DNA from: Chloroflexota bacterium
GTDB lineage: Bacteria; Chloroflexota; Limnocylindria; Limnocylindrales; CSP1-4
Assembly: GCA_016191395.1 (NCBI GenBank)
Contig: JACPOS010000002.1
Coordinates: forward strand, 1 to 64,000
DNA: 64,000 bases
Reading direction: 5' to 3'
A program made the translations under genes and the position numbers. This document shows positions 15,998-24,575 of this stretch, piece after piece (the first letter of the stretch is position 1; the number at the start of each line of letters is the position of its first letter). Below the pieces are notes generated by a model. It saw nothing but the letters and a program-made list of their open reading frames with translations, ran no database searches and had not been told where the DNA came from.

Positions 15998-17388
15998 CGG
16001 CGGCGGCTGCGAGCGATGCTCGCCGGCTCCGGGGGCGGCTCATCGCGCTCGGGGTCACCGGTTCGATCGCGGCGTACAAGGCCGTCGAGCTCCTCCGACT
16101 CCTGACCGCCGAGGGTGCCGACGTCGTCGTCCTGCTCTCGCCATCCGCAACGAGGTTCGTGGGGCCGCTGTCGTTCGCGGCGCTGTCGCGACACCCGGTG
16201 GAGTCGGACGTGCTGGACCTCCTGCCCGATGGCCGGATCGGGCACATCGTGATCGCGGACTCGGCGGACGTGCTCGTGGTGGCTCCGGCGACCGCGCACT
16301 GGCTCGCGGCGATGGCCACGGGCCTTGCGGGCGACGTCGTGACGGCGGCGGTGCTCGCGTCGAACGCACCGGTGGTCGTGGCGCCGGCGATGGACGGCGA
16401 CATGTGGACGCACCCCGCGACGGTCACGAACGTCGCGCGCCTGCGCGAGGGCTTCGGGTACATCGTGGTCGCGCCGGAATCGGGGCCGCTTGCGTCCGGC
16501 CAGTCCGGGGTGGGACGCCTGGCGGAGCTGCCGGCGATCGTGGACGCGGTGGTCGCCGCGGTGGCGGACCGCCCGGTGCGCCAGCCGAATCCCGATGCGC
16601 GTCCGCCGCTTGCCACCGGCATCCCGCGCGAGGCGGACCTCGTCGGGCGGCGGATCGTGATCACCGCCGGCGGCACGCGCGAGCCGATCGACCCGGTCCG
16701 GTACATCGGCAACCGCTCCACCGGTCGCATGGGCGTGGCCCTCGCCGACGCGGCGCTCGCGCGCGGAGCCGCCGTCACGCTCATCGCCGCCGCGGTCGAG
16801 GTGCCGCTCCCGGATGCCGCGGAGGTCGTGCGCGTGGAGTCGACGGCAGACCTGCAGCGTGCGCTCCGCGCCGCGATGACGCCTGACGGTGCCCCGGCGG
16901 ACGCCCTGGTCATGGCGGCCGCCGTCGCCGACTTCACTCCGGCGGTTCGGCTGGACAGGAAGATCGCCCGCGCGGACGGCCTGACGCTGCAGCTGTCCCC
17001 CACCCCTGACCTGCTCGCTGATGTCGCGGCGTCCGCGGCTTCGCGCGCCGCGGACGCCGCTGGCGGCCCCGCGACCTCGCCGATCCTCGTCGGGTTCGCG
17101 GCAGAGACCGGGAGCCTCGACCGGGCGCCGGCGAAGCTGCGCGCGAAGGGCATCGACCTCCTCGTCGCGAACGACGTGAGCGAGCCCGGATCCGGCTTCG
17201 GGACGGACACGAACCGGGTGACGATCCTCGATCGCGGAGGGTCGGTCGAGCAGCTGCCGCTCTTGAGCAAGCGCGAGGTTGCCGATCGGATCCTCGACCG
17301 GGTCGCCCTGGCGTTGGACGCCCGCGACGAGGCGGCGCAGACTGCCGATGCGCGCCCCGTGCGCGCGGAGGAGGGACGACCCGCATGA
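15994..17388 (+). CDS. coaBC: Bifunctional phosphopantothenoylcysteine decarboxylase / phosphopantothenate--cysteine ligase
   Basis: 464-residue fusion protein for two consecutive CoA steps. The N-terminal CoaC flavoprotein half shows GVTGSIAAYKAVELLRLL (residues about 20-37) and the decarboxylase-type APAMDGDMW. The C-terminal CoaB half begins near ITAGGTREPIDPVRYIGNRS, the nucleotide-binding signature, and continues with VMAAAVADFTPA. Both halves look complete. It overlaps coaX at its start and panB at its end, each by ATGA. Confidence 0.96.
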   Translation: MTAAAASDARRLRGRLIALGVTGSIAAYKAVELLRLLTAEGADVVVLLSPSATRFVGPLSFAALSRHPVESDVLDLLPDGRIGHIVIADSADVLVVAPATAHWLAAMATGLAGDVVTAAVLASNAPVVVAPAMDGDMWTHPATVTNVARLREGFGYIVVAPESGPLASGQSGVGRLAELPAIVDAVVAAVADRPVRQPNPDARPPLATGIPREADLVGRRIVITAGGTREPIDPVRYIGNRSTGRMGVALADAALARGAAVTLIAAAVEVPLPDAAEVVRVESTADLQRALRAAMTPDGAPADALVMAAAVADFTPAVRLDRKIARADGLTLQLSPTPDLLADVAASAASRAADAAGGPATSPILVGFAAETGSLDRAPAKLRAKGIDLLVANDVSEPGSGFGTDTNRVTILDRGGSVEQLPLLSKREVADRILDRVALALDARDEAAQTADARPVRAEEGRPA

Positions 17389-18311
17389 GCGCATCCGAGC
17401 AGCCCGTCAGACGCCTCACGACCTCCGACATTGGCCGGATGTACGCGGACGGCGAGCGCATCCCGATGCTCACCGCCTACGACTTCCCGACCGCGAAGAT
17501 CCTCGATGACGCGGGCATCCCGATGATCCTCGTGGGCGACTCGCTGGGCCAGGTCGCGCTCGGCTACGAGTCGACGGTGCGGGTCACGATGGACGAGATG
17601 CTCCACCACACCCGCGCCGTCGTGCGCGGGACGCGGCGCGCGCTGGTGATCGGCGACATGCCCTTCCTCTCGTACTCCACGACCGAGGAGGCGACCGAGA
17701 ACGCGGGCCGGTTCCTCCAGGATGGCGGCGCCCAGGCGGTCAAGATCGAGGGCGGCGTCCGCAGCGCCCGCATCGTCGAGGCGCTCGTGAAGTCCGGCGT
17801 GCCGGTCATGGGCCACATCGGCTGGACCCCGCAGTCGCAGCACGGCATGGGCGGCAAGGTCAAGGTCCAAGGCAAGTCTCGCGACGACGCTCGAGCCCTG
17901 CTCTCCGATGCGATCGCCATCCAGCAGGCGGGGGCGTTCGCGATCGTGCTGGAGCTCGTGCCGGAGCAGCTCGCGGCCGTGATCACCTCGCGCCTGCGCA
18001 TCCCGACGATCGGCATCGGTGCCGGTCCGGCCTGCAGCGGCCAGGTCCAGGTCATCACGGACCTGTTCGGCCTTGGTGACTTCAAGCCGAAGCACGCCCG
18101 CGCGTACGCGGATCTCCAGGGCACGCTCGCCGCGGCCACTCGAGCCTGGATGGCGGACGTCACCGCCGGCTCGTTCCCCGGGCCCGCGGAGACCGTTCGC
18201 ATGGACGATGCCGTGCTCGACGAGGCGCTCGGCCGCACTGCCGACGACCGCGCCCCCGGCGCCGTCGATCGCTCCGTCGGCTCGCTGATCCCCCTCGACC
18301 GCGACCTCTAG
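17385..18311 (+). CDS. panB: 3-methyl-2-oxobutanoate hydroxymethyltransferase (ketopantoate synthase)
   Basis: 308-residue TIM-barrel enzyme that transfers a hydroxymethyl group from methylene-tetrahydrofolate to ketoisovalerate, the first committed pantothenate step. Visible hallmarks are MLTAYDFPTAKILDDAGI, LVGDSLGQVALGYEST with metal-binding Asp, VKIEGG and PTIGIGAGPACSGQVQV. The C-terminus is about 30 residues longer than many homologues. It is coupled to coaBC by ATGA. panD and ketopantoate reductase are not in this window. Confidence 0.96.
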   Translation: MSASEQPVRRLTTSDIGRMYADGERIPMLTAYDFPTAKILDDAGIPMILVGDSLGQVALGYESTVRVTMDEMLHHTRAVVRGTRRALVIGDMPFLSYSTTEEATENAGRFLQDGGAQAVKIEGGVRSARIVEALVKSGVPVMGHIGWTPQSQHGMGGKVKVQGKSRDDARALLSDAIAIQQAGAFAIVLELVPEQLAAVITSRLRIPTIGIGAGPACSGQVQVITDLFGLGDFKPKHARAYADLQGTLAAATRAWMADVTAGSFPGPAETVRMDDAVLDEALGRTADDRAPGAVDRSVGSLIPLDRDL

Positions 18312-18314
18312 ATT

Positions 18315-18336
18315 CCGGCGCGACGCGCCACGCCGG
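18315..18336. terminator. Hairpin between convergent panB and tag
   Basis: CCGGCG and CGCCGG arms enclose an inner GGCGC-GAC-GCGCC stem in the 39-bp gap where panB and tag converge. It could terminate transcription from either side. There is no T run, so the call rests on position and symmetry. Confidence 0.4.
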
Positions 18337-18350
18337 GGCGCCTCCGCCGC

Positions 18351-18935
18351 TCAGGCGAGGGCAGCGACCTGCGCGTATCGGAAGCAGTCCGGCGCGTGGT
18401 CGTTCACGAGGCCCGTTGCCTGCATGAAGGCGTAGCACGTCGTGGGGCCCATGAAGCGGAAGCCGCGCTTCTTGAGGTCCCTGGACATCGCCTGCGACTC
18501 GGTGGTCTCCGCCGGGATCTCCCCGCCGGCAAACGTGTTCTGGAGCGCGTGTCCGCCCACGAACGACCAGACGTAGTCGACGAACGACAGGCCAATCGCC
18601 TCGAGCGACAGCAGCGCCCGGGCGTTGTCGATCGCTGACTCGATCTTGGCTCGGTTCCGGACGATCCCAGCGTCGAGCAGCAGCCGGTCGACGTCATCCG
18701 GCCCGAACGTGGCCACGCGCTCCGGCACGAACCCCGCGAACGCCGCGCGGTATCCGTCGCGCTTTCGAAGGATGGTCGACCACGAGAGGCCCGCCTGGGC
18801 ACCCTCGAGCACGAGCATCTCGAACAGGTGCCGCCGGTCGCGCGAGGGCGTTCCCCACTCGAGGTCGTGATAGGCGAGGTATGCGGGGTCTGTCCAGTCG
18901 CCCCAGCCGCAACGGATCAGTCCGCCGTTCTCCAT
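18351..18935 (-). CDS. tag: DNA-3-methyladenine glycosylase I
   Basis: 194-residue base-excision enzyme that removes 3-methyladenine from alkylated DNA. The N-terminus IRCGWGDWTDPAYLAYHD and the segment GLSWSTILRKRDGYRAAF are diagnostic, as is GFRFMGPTTCYAFMQATGLV near the C-terminus. Cys and His residues for the structural zinc are present (IRCGW near the start; VNDHAPDCFRY at the end). It stands between panB and panC on the opposite strand, with its ATG 8 nt after a TAGGAT box. Confidence 0.95.
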   Translation of the reverse strand: MENGGLIRCGWGDWTDPAYLAYHDLEWGTPSRDRRHLFEMLVLEGAQAGLSWSTILRKRDGYRAAFAGFVPERVATFGPDDVDRLLLDAGIVRNRAKIESAIDNARALLSLEAIGLSFVDYVWSFVGGHALQNTFAGGEIPAETTESQAMSRDLKKRGFRFMGPTTCYAFMQATGLVNDHAPDCFRYAQVAALA

Positions 18936-18943
18936 CGATCGGC

Positions 18944-18972
18944 ATCCTAGCCGCGGTCGATTGGCGTAGCCT
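18944..18972. promoter_or_regulatory. Divergent promoter pair, tag (minus) and panC (plus)
   Basis: TAGGAT on the minus strand (18944-18949) serves tag and TAGCCT on the plus strand (18967-18972) serves panC. They lie 8 nt and 6 nt from their start codons, so both messages should be leaderless. Each -10 falls at the -35 position of the other, the same layout as at hppA/lepB. Confidence 0.6.
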
Positions 18973-18978
18973 CACCCG

Positions 18979-19842
18979 GTGGTTACGCCCGAATCGCCCG
19001 CCGCTCACCTGCGAGTCGCCCGGACGCGCGCCGAGCTGCGAGCAGCCCTCGAGGCCGCCCCGCGACCCATTGGCCTGGTGCCGACGATGGGCTGGCTGCA
19101 CGCCGGCCATCGAGCGCTGATCGGCCGAGCCCGTGCCGAGAACGCCACGACCGTGGTCTCCATCTTCGTGAACCCGCGGCAGTTCGGCGACCCGGCCGAT
19201 CTGGAGCGATACCCTCGCAACGAAGCCCGCGACGTCGCGATCTGCGCGGAGGAGGGTGCGGACCTCGTCTTCGCGCCGTCGGTCGACGAGGTGTATCCGC
19301 CCGGCCATGACACCTCCGTCCGGGTCGGCGCCGTCTCCGCGCCACTCGAGGGAGCCGCCCGCCCCGGCCATTTCGACGGTGTGGCGACCGTCGTGGCCAT
19401 CCTGTTCAACCTTGTCGGGGCCGATCGGGCGTACTTCGGCCAGAAGGACGCCCAGCAGCTCCTCGTGATCCGCCGGATGGCGGCCGATCTGGCGATTCCG
19501 ATCGAGGTCGTCGCCCACCCGACAGTCCGGGAGCCCGACGGCCTCGCGATGTCCTCCCGGAACGTCCACCTGTCACCTGCCGAACGCGCCGCCGCATCGG
19601 TGGTGCGACGAGCGCTGCTCGTCGCACGGGAGGCCTGGTCGACCGGCGAACGCTCTGCCGATGCGCTGCGGGCAACGATGCGAGCCGAGCTGTCCCACGA
19701 GCCGCTCGCGGAGCCGGACTACGTCTCCGTCGCCGACGCGACGACGCTCGAGGAGCTCACGACGCTCGACGGCTCGGCACTCCTCTCGATGGCCGTCCGC
19801 TTCGGCTCCACCCGCCTCATCGACAACGAGCCGCTGCCCTGA
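18979..19842 (+). CDS. panC: Pantothenate synthetase (pantoate--beta-alanine ligase)
   Basis: 287-residue enzyme that condenses pantoate with beta-alanine using ATP through a pantoyl-adenylate. The nucleotidyl-transferase HIGH-like motif is PTMGWLHAGHRALI and the KMSKS-like motif is GLAMSSRNVHLSP. FVNPRQFG and YFGQKDAQQL are also canonical. Start is a GTG at 18979, chosen because TAGCCT lies 6 nt upstream and the protein length fits. It supplies pantothenate to the coaX-coaBC pathway located 1 kb upstream but has its own promoter. Confidence 0.96.
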   Translation: MVTPESPAAHLRVARTRAELRAALEAAPRPIGLVPTMGWLHAGHRALIGRARAENATTVVSIFVNPRQFGDPADLERYPRNEARDVAICAEEGADLVFAPSVDEVYPPGHDTSVRVGAVSAPLEGAARPGHFDGVATVVAILFNLVGADRAYFGQKDAQQLLVIRRMAADLAIPIEVVAHPTVREPDGLAMSSRNVHLSPAERAAASVVRRALLVAREAWSTGERSADALRATMRAELSHEPLAEPDYVSVADATTLEELTTLDGSALLSMAVRFGSTRLIDNEPLP

Positions 19843-19848
19843 GGCCCG

Positions 19849-20241
19849 TCAGTCCCGCGTAACCGCCGTGAGGTTCATCGTTACCCGCACGCCGGGCTTC
19901 GGCAGCTCGCGGACGCCGATCACTGTTCGCGCCGGCAGGTGGGCGCCCATTCGCGAGACGTACGCGGCGTTCATCGCGTCGAAGTCCGACATCTGCGCGA
20001 GGAAGACGTTCAGGTGGACGACGTGCGCCAGGTCGGAGCCCACTGATTCGAGCATGACCGCAAAGCTGTCGAGGATCCGCGCGGCCTGCGAACCGACGTC
20101 CTCGCCAGCGAGTTGACCCGTCGCTGGATCGACGCCTGCCGTGCCGCCGATCGTGATGAACTGCCCGACCCTGGCGACGTGGCTGTACGGGCCGATCGGC
20201 GTCGGCGTGCCCGGTGGCGTGCTCGTCTCGACCTTGGGCAT
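19849..20241 (-). CDS. RidA family protein (imine deaminase-like)
   Basis: 130-residue protein of the YjgF/YER057c/UK114 (Rid) family, which as trimers hydrolyse reactive enamine/imine intermediates of amino acid metabolism. Family features are TPIGPYSHVARVGQFITIGG at the N-terminus and LPARTVIGVRELPKPGVRV at the C-terminus, the latter containing the active-site Arg position. Its ATG shares one base with the stop codon of the DRTGG-domain gene (TGATG), so it is translated with that gene. A second Rid homologue is at 27.5 kb. Confidence 0.88.
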   Translation of the reverse strand: MPKVETSTPPGTPTPIGPYSHVARVGQFITIGGTAGVDPATGQLAGEDVGSQAARILDSFAVMLESVGSDLAHVVHLNVFLAQMSDFDAMNAAYVSRMGAHLPARTVIGVRELPKPGVRVTMNLTAVTRD

Positions 20242-21404
20242 CAGCTCGCTCCGAATCTCGCTTCCGTGGCGACGCCGAGGATCCGGTCGATGTCGAGGTT
20301 GGACGCGACCAGCTCCTTGATCAGCGCGATCTTCTCCCTGTCCGCGGCATGCGTCTTGACGAGGAGATCGTGGACCTCCGACGCGACCGTGTACGTGTCG
20401 TCGGGGACGAGGGTCGCGAACAGGTCCGCCCTCCTGATCGACTCGATGACGGCCTTGCGCGGCCGATAGCCGCCGGTCAGCACCAGGCCGATCGCGGCGC
20501 CGGCATGGCTGTCGTCCAGGCCGAGCGTCGGGTTCGTCAGCTCCTCCGTCGTCGCCGAGCGGGGCGTGCCCATCAGGTGCGCGGTGGTCAGCGTGAGGAT
20601 CACGTCCTCGCGATCGCCGGGGACGATCACGAGCGTCTTCGGGCCGACCCGTTCCAGCATGTGGCCGGGCTCCATCGCGCCGATCGCGACCCCGTCGATG
20701 ACGCGCTCCAGGTCCGGCCCCGGGTTCAGCGTCTCCCCCTTCACGCCCTCCAGGATCATCTCCAGCGTCGGGTTCGAGAGGAGGGGCCGGACCGGCAGGA
20801 TTCCGAGCAGCGGGATCCCGTACGGCGCGAGGCCGCGCTCCAGGACCCGCTGGATGCCCGGCTGCGACTTGACGTCGACCTTGTTGACGATCGCGCCGGC
20901 GACCTGCACGCCGCGACTCGCGAAGAGCGAGGCGTTCAGCACGATCTCGTCGATCGGCCGGCCCACGCCGCCCTCGCTGACGATGATGGCCGGAGCGCCG
21001 AGCGAGGCCGCAACCGCGGCATTGGACAGCCCGATGACCGCGCCGACGCCGGCATGTCCCGTCCCCTCGATCAGCAGCACGTCGTGATCCGCGAACCGCG
21101 CGTGGGCCCGGGCGATCTTCGCCGGCAGGTCCTCCACGACTTCACCGGCGATGTAGCTCTTGGTGAACCCACGCGGGATGTGGACCGGGCTGAGCACGGA
21201 GTACGGCTCCGAAAGCCCGAACGTCGTGCGCATGAGGACCGCATCCTCGTCCGCGGGCTCGCCGTCGTCGATGACCGTTCGCTGCCCGACGGGCTTCATG
21301 AAGCCGGCCCGGAGGCCGCGTCGGAGGAACCCATCGAGCAGGCCGAGCGAGGCCGTGGTCTTGCCGCGGTTCTGGCCGGTCGCCGCGAGGTACAGCTGGC
21401 GCAC
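20241..21404 (-). CDS. BioD-like NTPase fused to a DRTGG domain
   Basis: 387-residue protein with an N-terminal dethiobiotin-synthetase-like P-loop domain (YLAATGQNRGKTTASLGLLD; Walker A near residues 8-17) and LLIEGTGHAGVGAVIGLSNA downstream. A DRTGG-type regulatory domain follows, then a C-terminal segment resembling the N-terminal part of some phosphate acetyltransferases. It lacks the catalytic acetyltransferase domain, so it is unlikely to be a phosphotransacetylase. The family is widely conserved with no assigned function. Start GTG at 21404, with GACAAT 6 nt upstream. It is followed by ridA with TGATG overlap. Confidence 0.75.
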   Translation of the reverse strand: MRQLYLAATGQNRGKTTASLGLLDGFLRRGLRAGFMKPVGQRTVIDDGEPADEDAVLMRTTFGLSEPYSVLSPVHIPRGFTKSYIAGEVVEDLPAKIARAHARFADHDVLLIEGTGHAGVGAVIGLSNAAVAASLGAPAIIVSEGGVGRPIDEIVLNASLFASRGVQVAGAIVNKVDVKSQPGIQRVLERGLAPYGIPLLGILPVRPLLSNPTLEMILEGVKGETLNPGPDLERVIDGVAIGAMEPGHMLERVGPKTLVIVPGDREDVILTLTTAHLMGTPRSATTEELTNPTLGLDDSHAGAAIGLVLTGGYRPRKAVIESIRRADLFATLVPDDTYTVASEVHDLLVKTHAADREKIALIKELVASNLDIDRILGVATEARFGAS

Positions 21405-21465
21405 GGGTCGATTGTCGGGTGCGCGGGCGACGCGTGCGCGGCCGGCGCCGGGCGCCGGACTGGCG

Positions 21466-22071
21466 CTACTGGTGCGAGGTCGTCTTGCGCTCGATCAGCG
21501 CGACGCCGTCACGCAACCGCGTGATCGTCTCGGCATCGACCGCCTCGGATTCGAGGTACGGCCCGAGCCGATCCATGACATCTGCAACGAGGCCCAGGAA
21601 CACCGCCGCGTCGGCCACGAAGAACTGTGGCTCATTGTTGTAGCGGACGAGGGTCAGGCGGCCCTGGAGGACGCGGCGCTCCTCGACGTGCGCGATCTGG
21701 GTAGCGAAGTTGTGGCCCTGGATCCCGTCCGGGTTGTTCAGGAAGTTGAGCGCGTTGTCGATCGCGAGGCCGAAGCGGGCGCGCCACGCGACGAGCCGCT
21801 CATGCACCTCCGGCGGGATGCGCACCTCGGCGACCTCGTCGAACACCTCCGGTGCCACGGTCAGCAGCCCCACCAGCGTGGTCCCCGGCCGCGCTCCGAG
21901 CATGACCTGGAGGCTGCGCTCCAGCGTGAACACCTCGCTGTCGAAGCGCGGACTGGTGATGACGTCGGTCAGGAGGTCCTCCACGTTGTCCAGCTGGTTC
22001 GCCTCGCCCAGCGAGTTCGACAGCGTGAGGATCTCTTCCTTGAACAGGAACTTCTCTTCGTGGTCAAGCAC
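21466..22071 (-). CDS. Protein of unknown function, 201 residues
   Basis: I do not recognise a domain. The protein appears soluble, helical and acidic, with segments FKEEILTLSNSLGEANQLDN and GLAIDNALNFLNNPDGIQGH; no cysteines, membrane segments or catalytic triad are evident. Start is GTG at 22071, with TAGGAT (22078-22083) 6 nt upstream. It is followed after 61 bp by the DRTGG-domain gene on the same strand and may be co-transcribed with it and with ridA. Confidence 0.6.
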   Translation of the reverse strand: MLDHEEKFLFKEEILTLSNSLGEANQLDNVEDLLTDVITSPRFDSEVFTLERSLQVMLGARPGTTLVGLLTVAPEVFDEVAEVRIPPEVHERLVAWRARFGLAIDNALNFLNNPDGIQGHNFATQIAHVEERRVLQGRLTLVRYNNEPQFFVADAAVFLGLVADVMDRLGPYLESEAVDAETITRLRDGVALIERKTTSHQ

Positions 22072-22077
22072 GTGCCG

Positions 22078-22083
22078 ATCCTA
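22078..22083 (-). promoter_or_regulatory. Predicted -10 box of the 201-residue gene
   Basis: TAGGAT on the minus strand, 6 nt before a GTG start with no ribosome site. It is immediately downstream of the gdhA terminator hairpin. Confidence 0.5.
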
Positions 22084-22097
22084 GCAGGCCCGGAATC

Positions 22098-22127
22098 GTC
22101 GAAGCCCCGGCGAACCGGGGCTTCGAC
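22098..22127 (-). terminator. gdhA terminator hairpin
   Basis: A perfect 13-bp stem, GTCGAAGCCCCGG with its complement, closed by a CGAA loop, 25 nt past the gdhA stop codon. Stem strength and position support a terminator; no T run follows. Confidence 0.7.
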
Positions 22128-22151
22128 CTTGGGCGAGGGGTAGCGTAGGGA

Positions 22152-23417
22152 TTACGGGTAGAGGCCGCGCAGCTGCGTGGCTTCGGCGACCCGCTGGACC
22201 GCGAGGAGGTACGCGGCGGTCCGCATGTAGATCTTCTCGCGGCGGGAGATGGCCAGGGTCTCCTGGAAGGCCTTGACCATGATGCCCTTGAGCTTCTCGT
22301 TGACGACCTGCTCGCTCCAGTGGTCCCGGTTGAGGTCCTGGACCCACTCGAAGTAGCTGACCGTCACGCCGCCGGCGTTGCACAGGATGTCCGGGATCAT
22401 GAACTTCCCGGCCTTCCAGAAGATCTCGTCGGCCTCCGGCGTCGTGGGGCCGTTGGCGGCCTCGGCGATGAGCTTGGCCTTCACCTTGCCGGCGTTCTTC
22501 TCGGTAATCTGGTTCTCGAGGGCCGCCGGGATCAGGATGTCGCACTCGACTTCCAGGACCTGGGCGTTGGTGATGTCCTTGGAACCAGGGAAGCCCTGGA
22601 CCGTGCCGTGCTCCTGCTTCCACTGGATGACGCGAGCGACATCCAGGCCGTTCGGGTTGTGGATGCCGCCGGTGGAGTCGGAGACCGCGACGACGGTCGC
22701 CTTCTCGGCGGTGATGAGCGTCGCGGCGATGGACCCGGCATTGCCGAAGCCCTGGATCGCGACCTTGGCCTTGTCCAGCTCGATGCCGAGATGCCGTGCC
22801 GCCTCGACGATGCAGTAGACGGTGCCGCGCGCCGTTGCCTCGTTGCGACCCTCGGAGCCGCCGAGCGAGATCGGCTTGCCGGTCACGACGCCCGGGACCG
22901 TGTAGCCCATGTGCATCGAATAGGTGTCCATCATCCAGGCCATGATCTGGCCGTTCGTGTTGACGTCCGGCGCCGGGATGTCCTTCTCAGGGCCGACGAG
23001 GACCTCGATCTCGGTGAAGAACCTGCGGGTGAGCGCCTCGAGCTCCTTCATCGACAGCTTCTTGGGATCGACGATGACGCCGCCCTTGCCGCCGCCGTAG
23101 GGGATGCCCACGACCGCGCACTTCCAGGTCATCCACATCGCGAGGGCCTTCACCTCGTCGAGGCTCACGTCCTGGTGGTAGCGGATGCCGCCCTTGGCTG
23201 GCCCGCGACCCAGGTTGTGCTGGACGCGGTAGCCGGTGAAGACCTTGACCGACCCGTCGTCCATCTTCACGGGGAAGTGGACGGTCAGCTCACGGCGTGG
23301 CTCGCGCAGGACGCGGCGCATGCCCTCGTCCAGGTGGAGCTTCTCCGCGGCAAGGTCGAATTGCTGCTGCGCGACGGCCCATGGGTTGATGGGCGCCGCA
23401 ACGTTCTCTGTGGTCAT
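22152..23417 (-). CDS. gdhA: Glutamate dehydrogenase
   Basis: 421-residue hexameric-type enzyme that interconverts glutamate and 2-oxoglutarate plus ammonia. The active-site lysine region is [17 protein letters not shown], the substrate region [15 protein letters not shown], and the nucleotide-binding motif [12 protein letters not shown]. The length matches NAD-type bacterial/archaeal enzymes. The ATG at 23417 is preferred for length; an in-frame ATG at 23459 also lies downstream of the promoter and would add 14 residues. The likely promoter is TATACT at 23496-23501, giving a leader of about 70 nt. It sits with nitrogen-related genes (RidA, and cyanophycin farther on). Confidence 0.95.
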   Translation of the reverse strand: MTTENVAAPINPWAVAQQQFDLAAEKLHLDEGMRRVLREPRRELTVHFPVKMDDGSVKVFTGYRVQHNLGRGPAKGGIRYHQDVSLDEVKALAMWMTWKCAVVGIPYGGGKGGVIVDPKKLSMKELEALTRRFFTEIEVLVGPEKDIPAPDVNTNGQIMAWMMDTYSMHMGYTVPGVVTGKPISLGGSEGRNEATARGTVYCIVEAARHLGIELDKAKVAIQGFGNAGSIAATLITAEKATVVAVSDSTGGIHNPNGLDVARVIQWKQEHGTVQGFPGSKDITNAQVLEVECDILIPAALENQITEKNAGKVKAKLIAEAANGPTTPEADEIFWKAGKFMIPDILCNAGGVTVSYFEWVQDLNRDHWSEQVVNEKLKGIMVKAFQETLAISRREKIYMRTAAYLLAVQRVAEATQLRGLYP

Positions 23418-23495
23418 GGAAGTGCTGGGTCCCTCGGTGCGGTGTTCGACGGTACGCATGTTGCCGATCAGGCCGGTGGGCCGTTCGTGGCGGCG

Positions 23496-23501
23496 AGTAT
23501 A
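23496..23501 (-). promoter_or_regulatory. Predicted -10 box of gdhA
   Basis: TATACT on the minus strand, the same hexamer as at lepB, about 78 nt before the chosen ATG. It lies within the gap between gdhA and degV. Confidence 0.45.
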
Positions 23502-23595
23502 TCCGCGCCGGCCCAGTTGCCGGGCAGTCTCGCTACCGTGCCGCAACCGTATCGCAACCCTCGACGTGCTCCGGGGTGCCGAATGTCCCGATCCT

Positions 23596-24450
23596 CTAGG
23601 CCTCGCGGTACAGCGCGACGCCACCGACGCAGCCGGTGCCCAGGTGCGGCCCGACGGATGGCCCCACGAGATCGATGGTGACCCTGGACCTGTCGATGCC
23701 GCCGGGCACCTTGGCGAGCAGCTGCTCGGTGAACTCGTCGACGCCGGCGTCGGTCGTATGGAGGATCGAGAGCCGCTCGATGGGTCGCTGGGTGAGCAGC
23801 TCCACCAGCTTCTCCCGCGCCTTGCCGCGTGTTCGGACGCGCTCGGCGGTCTCCACCAGCCCGTGCTTGACCTCGATGATCGGCTTGACGGAGAGCAGGG
23901 TGCCGATGGCAGCCTGGGCGCCGCTGATCCGGCCGCCACGCTTGAGATACTCGAGGGTGTCCAGCGCCAGGTAGACGCCGATGTCGTCGCGCCGCCGGGT
24001 CACGACCTTGGCGATCTCCTCGGCTGCGACGCCCATGCCCGCCATCTGGACGGCGAGCTCGGCGAGGACGCCCTCGCCCATCGACGCCGACATGGAGTCC
24101 ACGACGTGGATCTCCTTGTCCTTGAACATCGCCCTGCCGATCTCGGCGGCCTTGATGGTGCCCGACAGCGTGCCGGCGACGTGGATCGAGACGATCGCGT
24201 CGGCACCCTCGTCGAACGCCTTCTGGTAGGCGAGCTGGAAGTCGCCCGGGCTGCACGCGGCCGTGGTGGGGAACGGCGCGTCGGGCGCGGTCATGCGCGC
24301 CCAGAACTGGTCGGTGGTCAGGTTCACGCCAGCGGAGAACGTCTCCGCGCCGAAGCTCACGATCAACGGGACGATCGCGATGCCGAGCGAGGCGGCCCTC
24401 GCCGGATCGAGGTCGGACGCGGAATCGGTGACGACCGCAACACGGCTCAC
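23596..24450 (-). CDS. DegV family fatty-acid-binding protein
   Basis: 284-residue DegV protein. Members bind a fatty acid, and in fatty acid kinase systems (FakB) present it to a FakA kinase; no FakA gene is in view. The N-terminus VSRVAVVTDSASDLD, the segment SIHVAGTLSGTIKAAEIGRA and VVDSMSASMGEG carry the conserved lipid-head-binding Ser/Thr positions. GTG at 24450 was chosen over an ATG at 24495 because it has a GAGGGAGGG site and because the -10 box TATGAT (24491-24496) overlaps that ATG. Confidence 0.9.
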   Translation of the reverse strand: MSRVAVVTDSASDLDPARAASLGIAIVPLIVSFGAETFSAGVNLTTDQFWARMTAPDAPFPTTAACSPGDFQLAYQKAFDEGADAIVSIHVAGTLSGTIKAAEIGRAMFKDKEIHVVDSMSASMGEGVLAELAVQMAGMGVAAEEIAKVVTRRRDDIGVYLALDTLEYLKRGGRISGAQAAIGTLLSVKPIIEVKHGLVETAERVRTRGKAREKLVELLTQRPIERLSILHTTDAGVDEFTEQLLAKVPGGIDRSRVTIDLVGPSVGPHLGTGCVGGVALYREA

Positions 24451-24490
24451 GGGTAGCCCTCCCTCAACTGCTGCCCTGAGTGGTCTGGGG

Positions 24491-24496
24491 ATCATA
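24491..24496 (-). promoter_or_regulatory. Predicted -10 box of degV
   Basis: TATGAT on the minus strand, about 40 nt before a GTG that has a strong ribosome site (GAGGGAGGG). Leadered class. Confidence 0.45.
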
Positions 24497-24562
24497 CGGG
24501 CGCGGTCCAGCCGTGATGGCGTCCCGCCGCGACCGGGCCCGGTTGCGCCCCATCCGCGCCGC

Positions 24563-24568
24563 TACCCT
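24563..24568 (+). promoter_or_regulatory. Predicted -10 box of the MFS gene at 24576
   Basis: TACCCT, 7 nt before the ATG with no ribosome site between them. Leaderless class. Confidence 0.45.
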
Positions 24569-24575
24569 TCCGGCG

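Noticed and set aside
20241-21404. Phosphate acetyltransferase or dethiobiotin synthetase annotation for the DRTGG protein
   Set aside because: The acetyltransferase catalytic domain is missing, and biotin-synthesis context is absent. Only the P-loop fold is shared with BioD.
23418-23939. N-terminal extension of glutamate dehydrogenase to 595 residues
   Set aside because: It would run into degV and through the predicted promoter, and no homologue needs such a region. ATG at 23417 gives a normal length.
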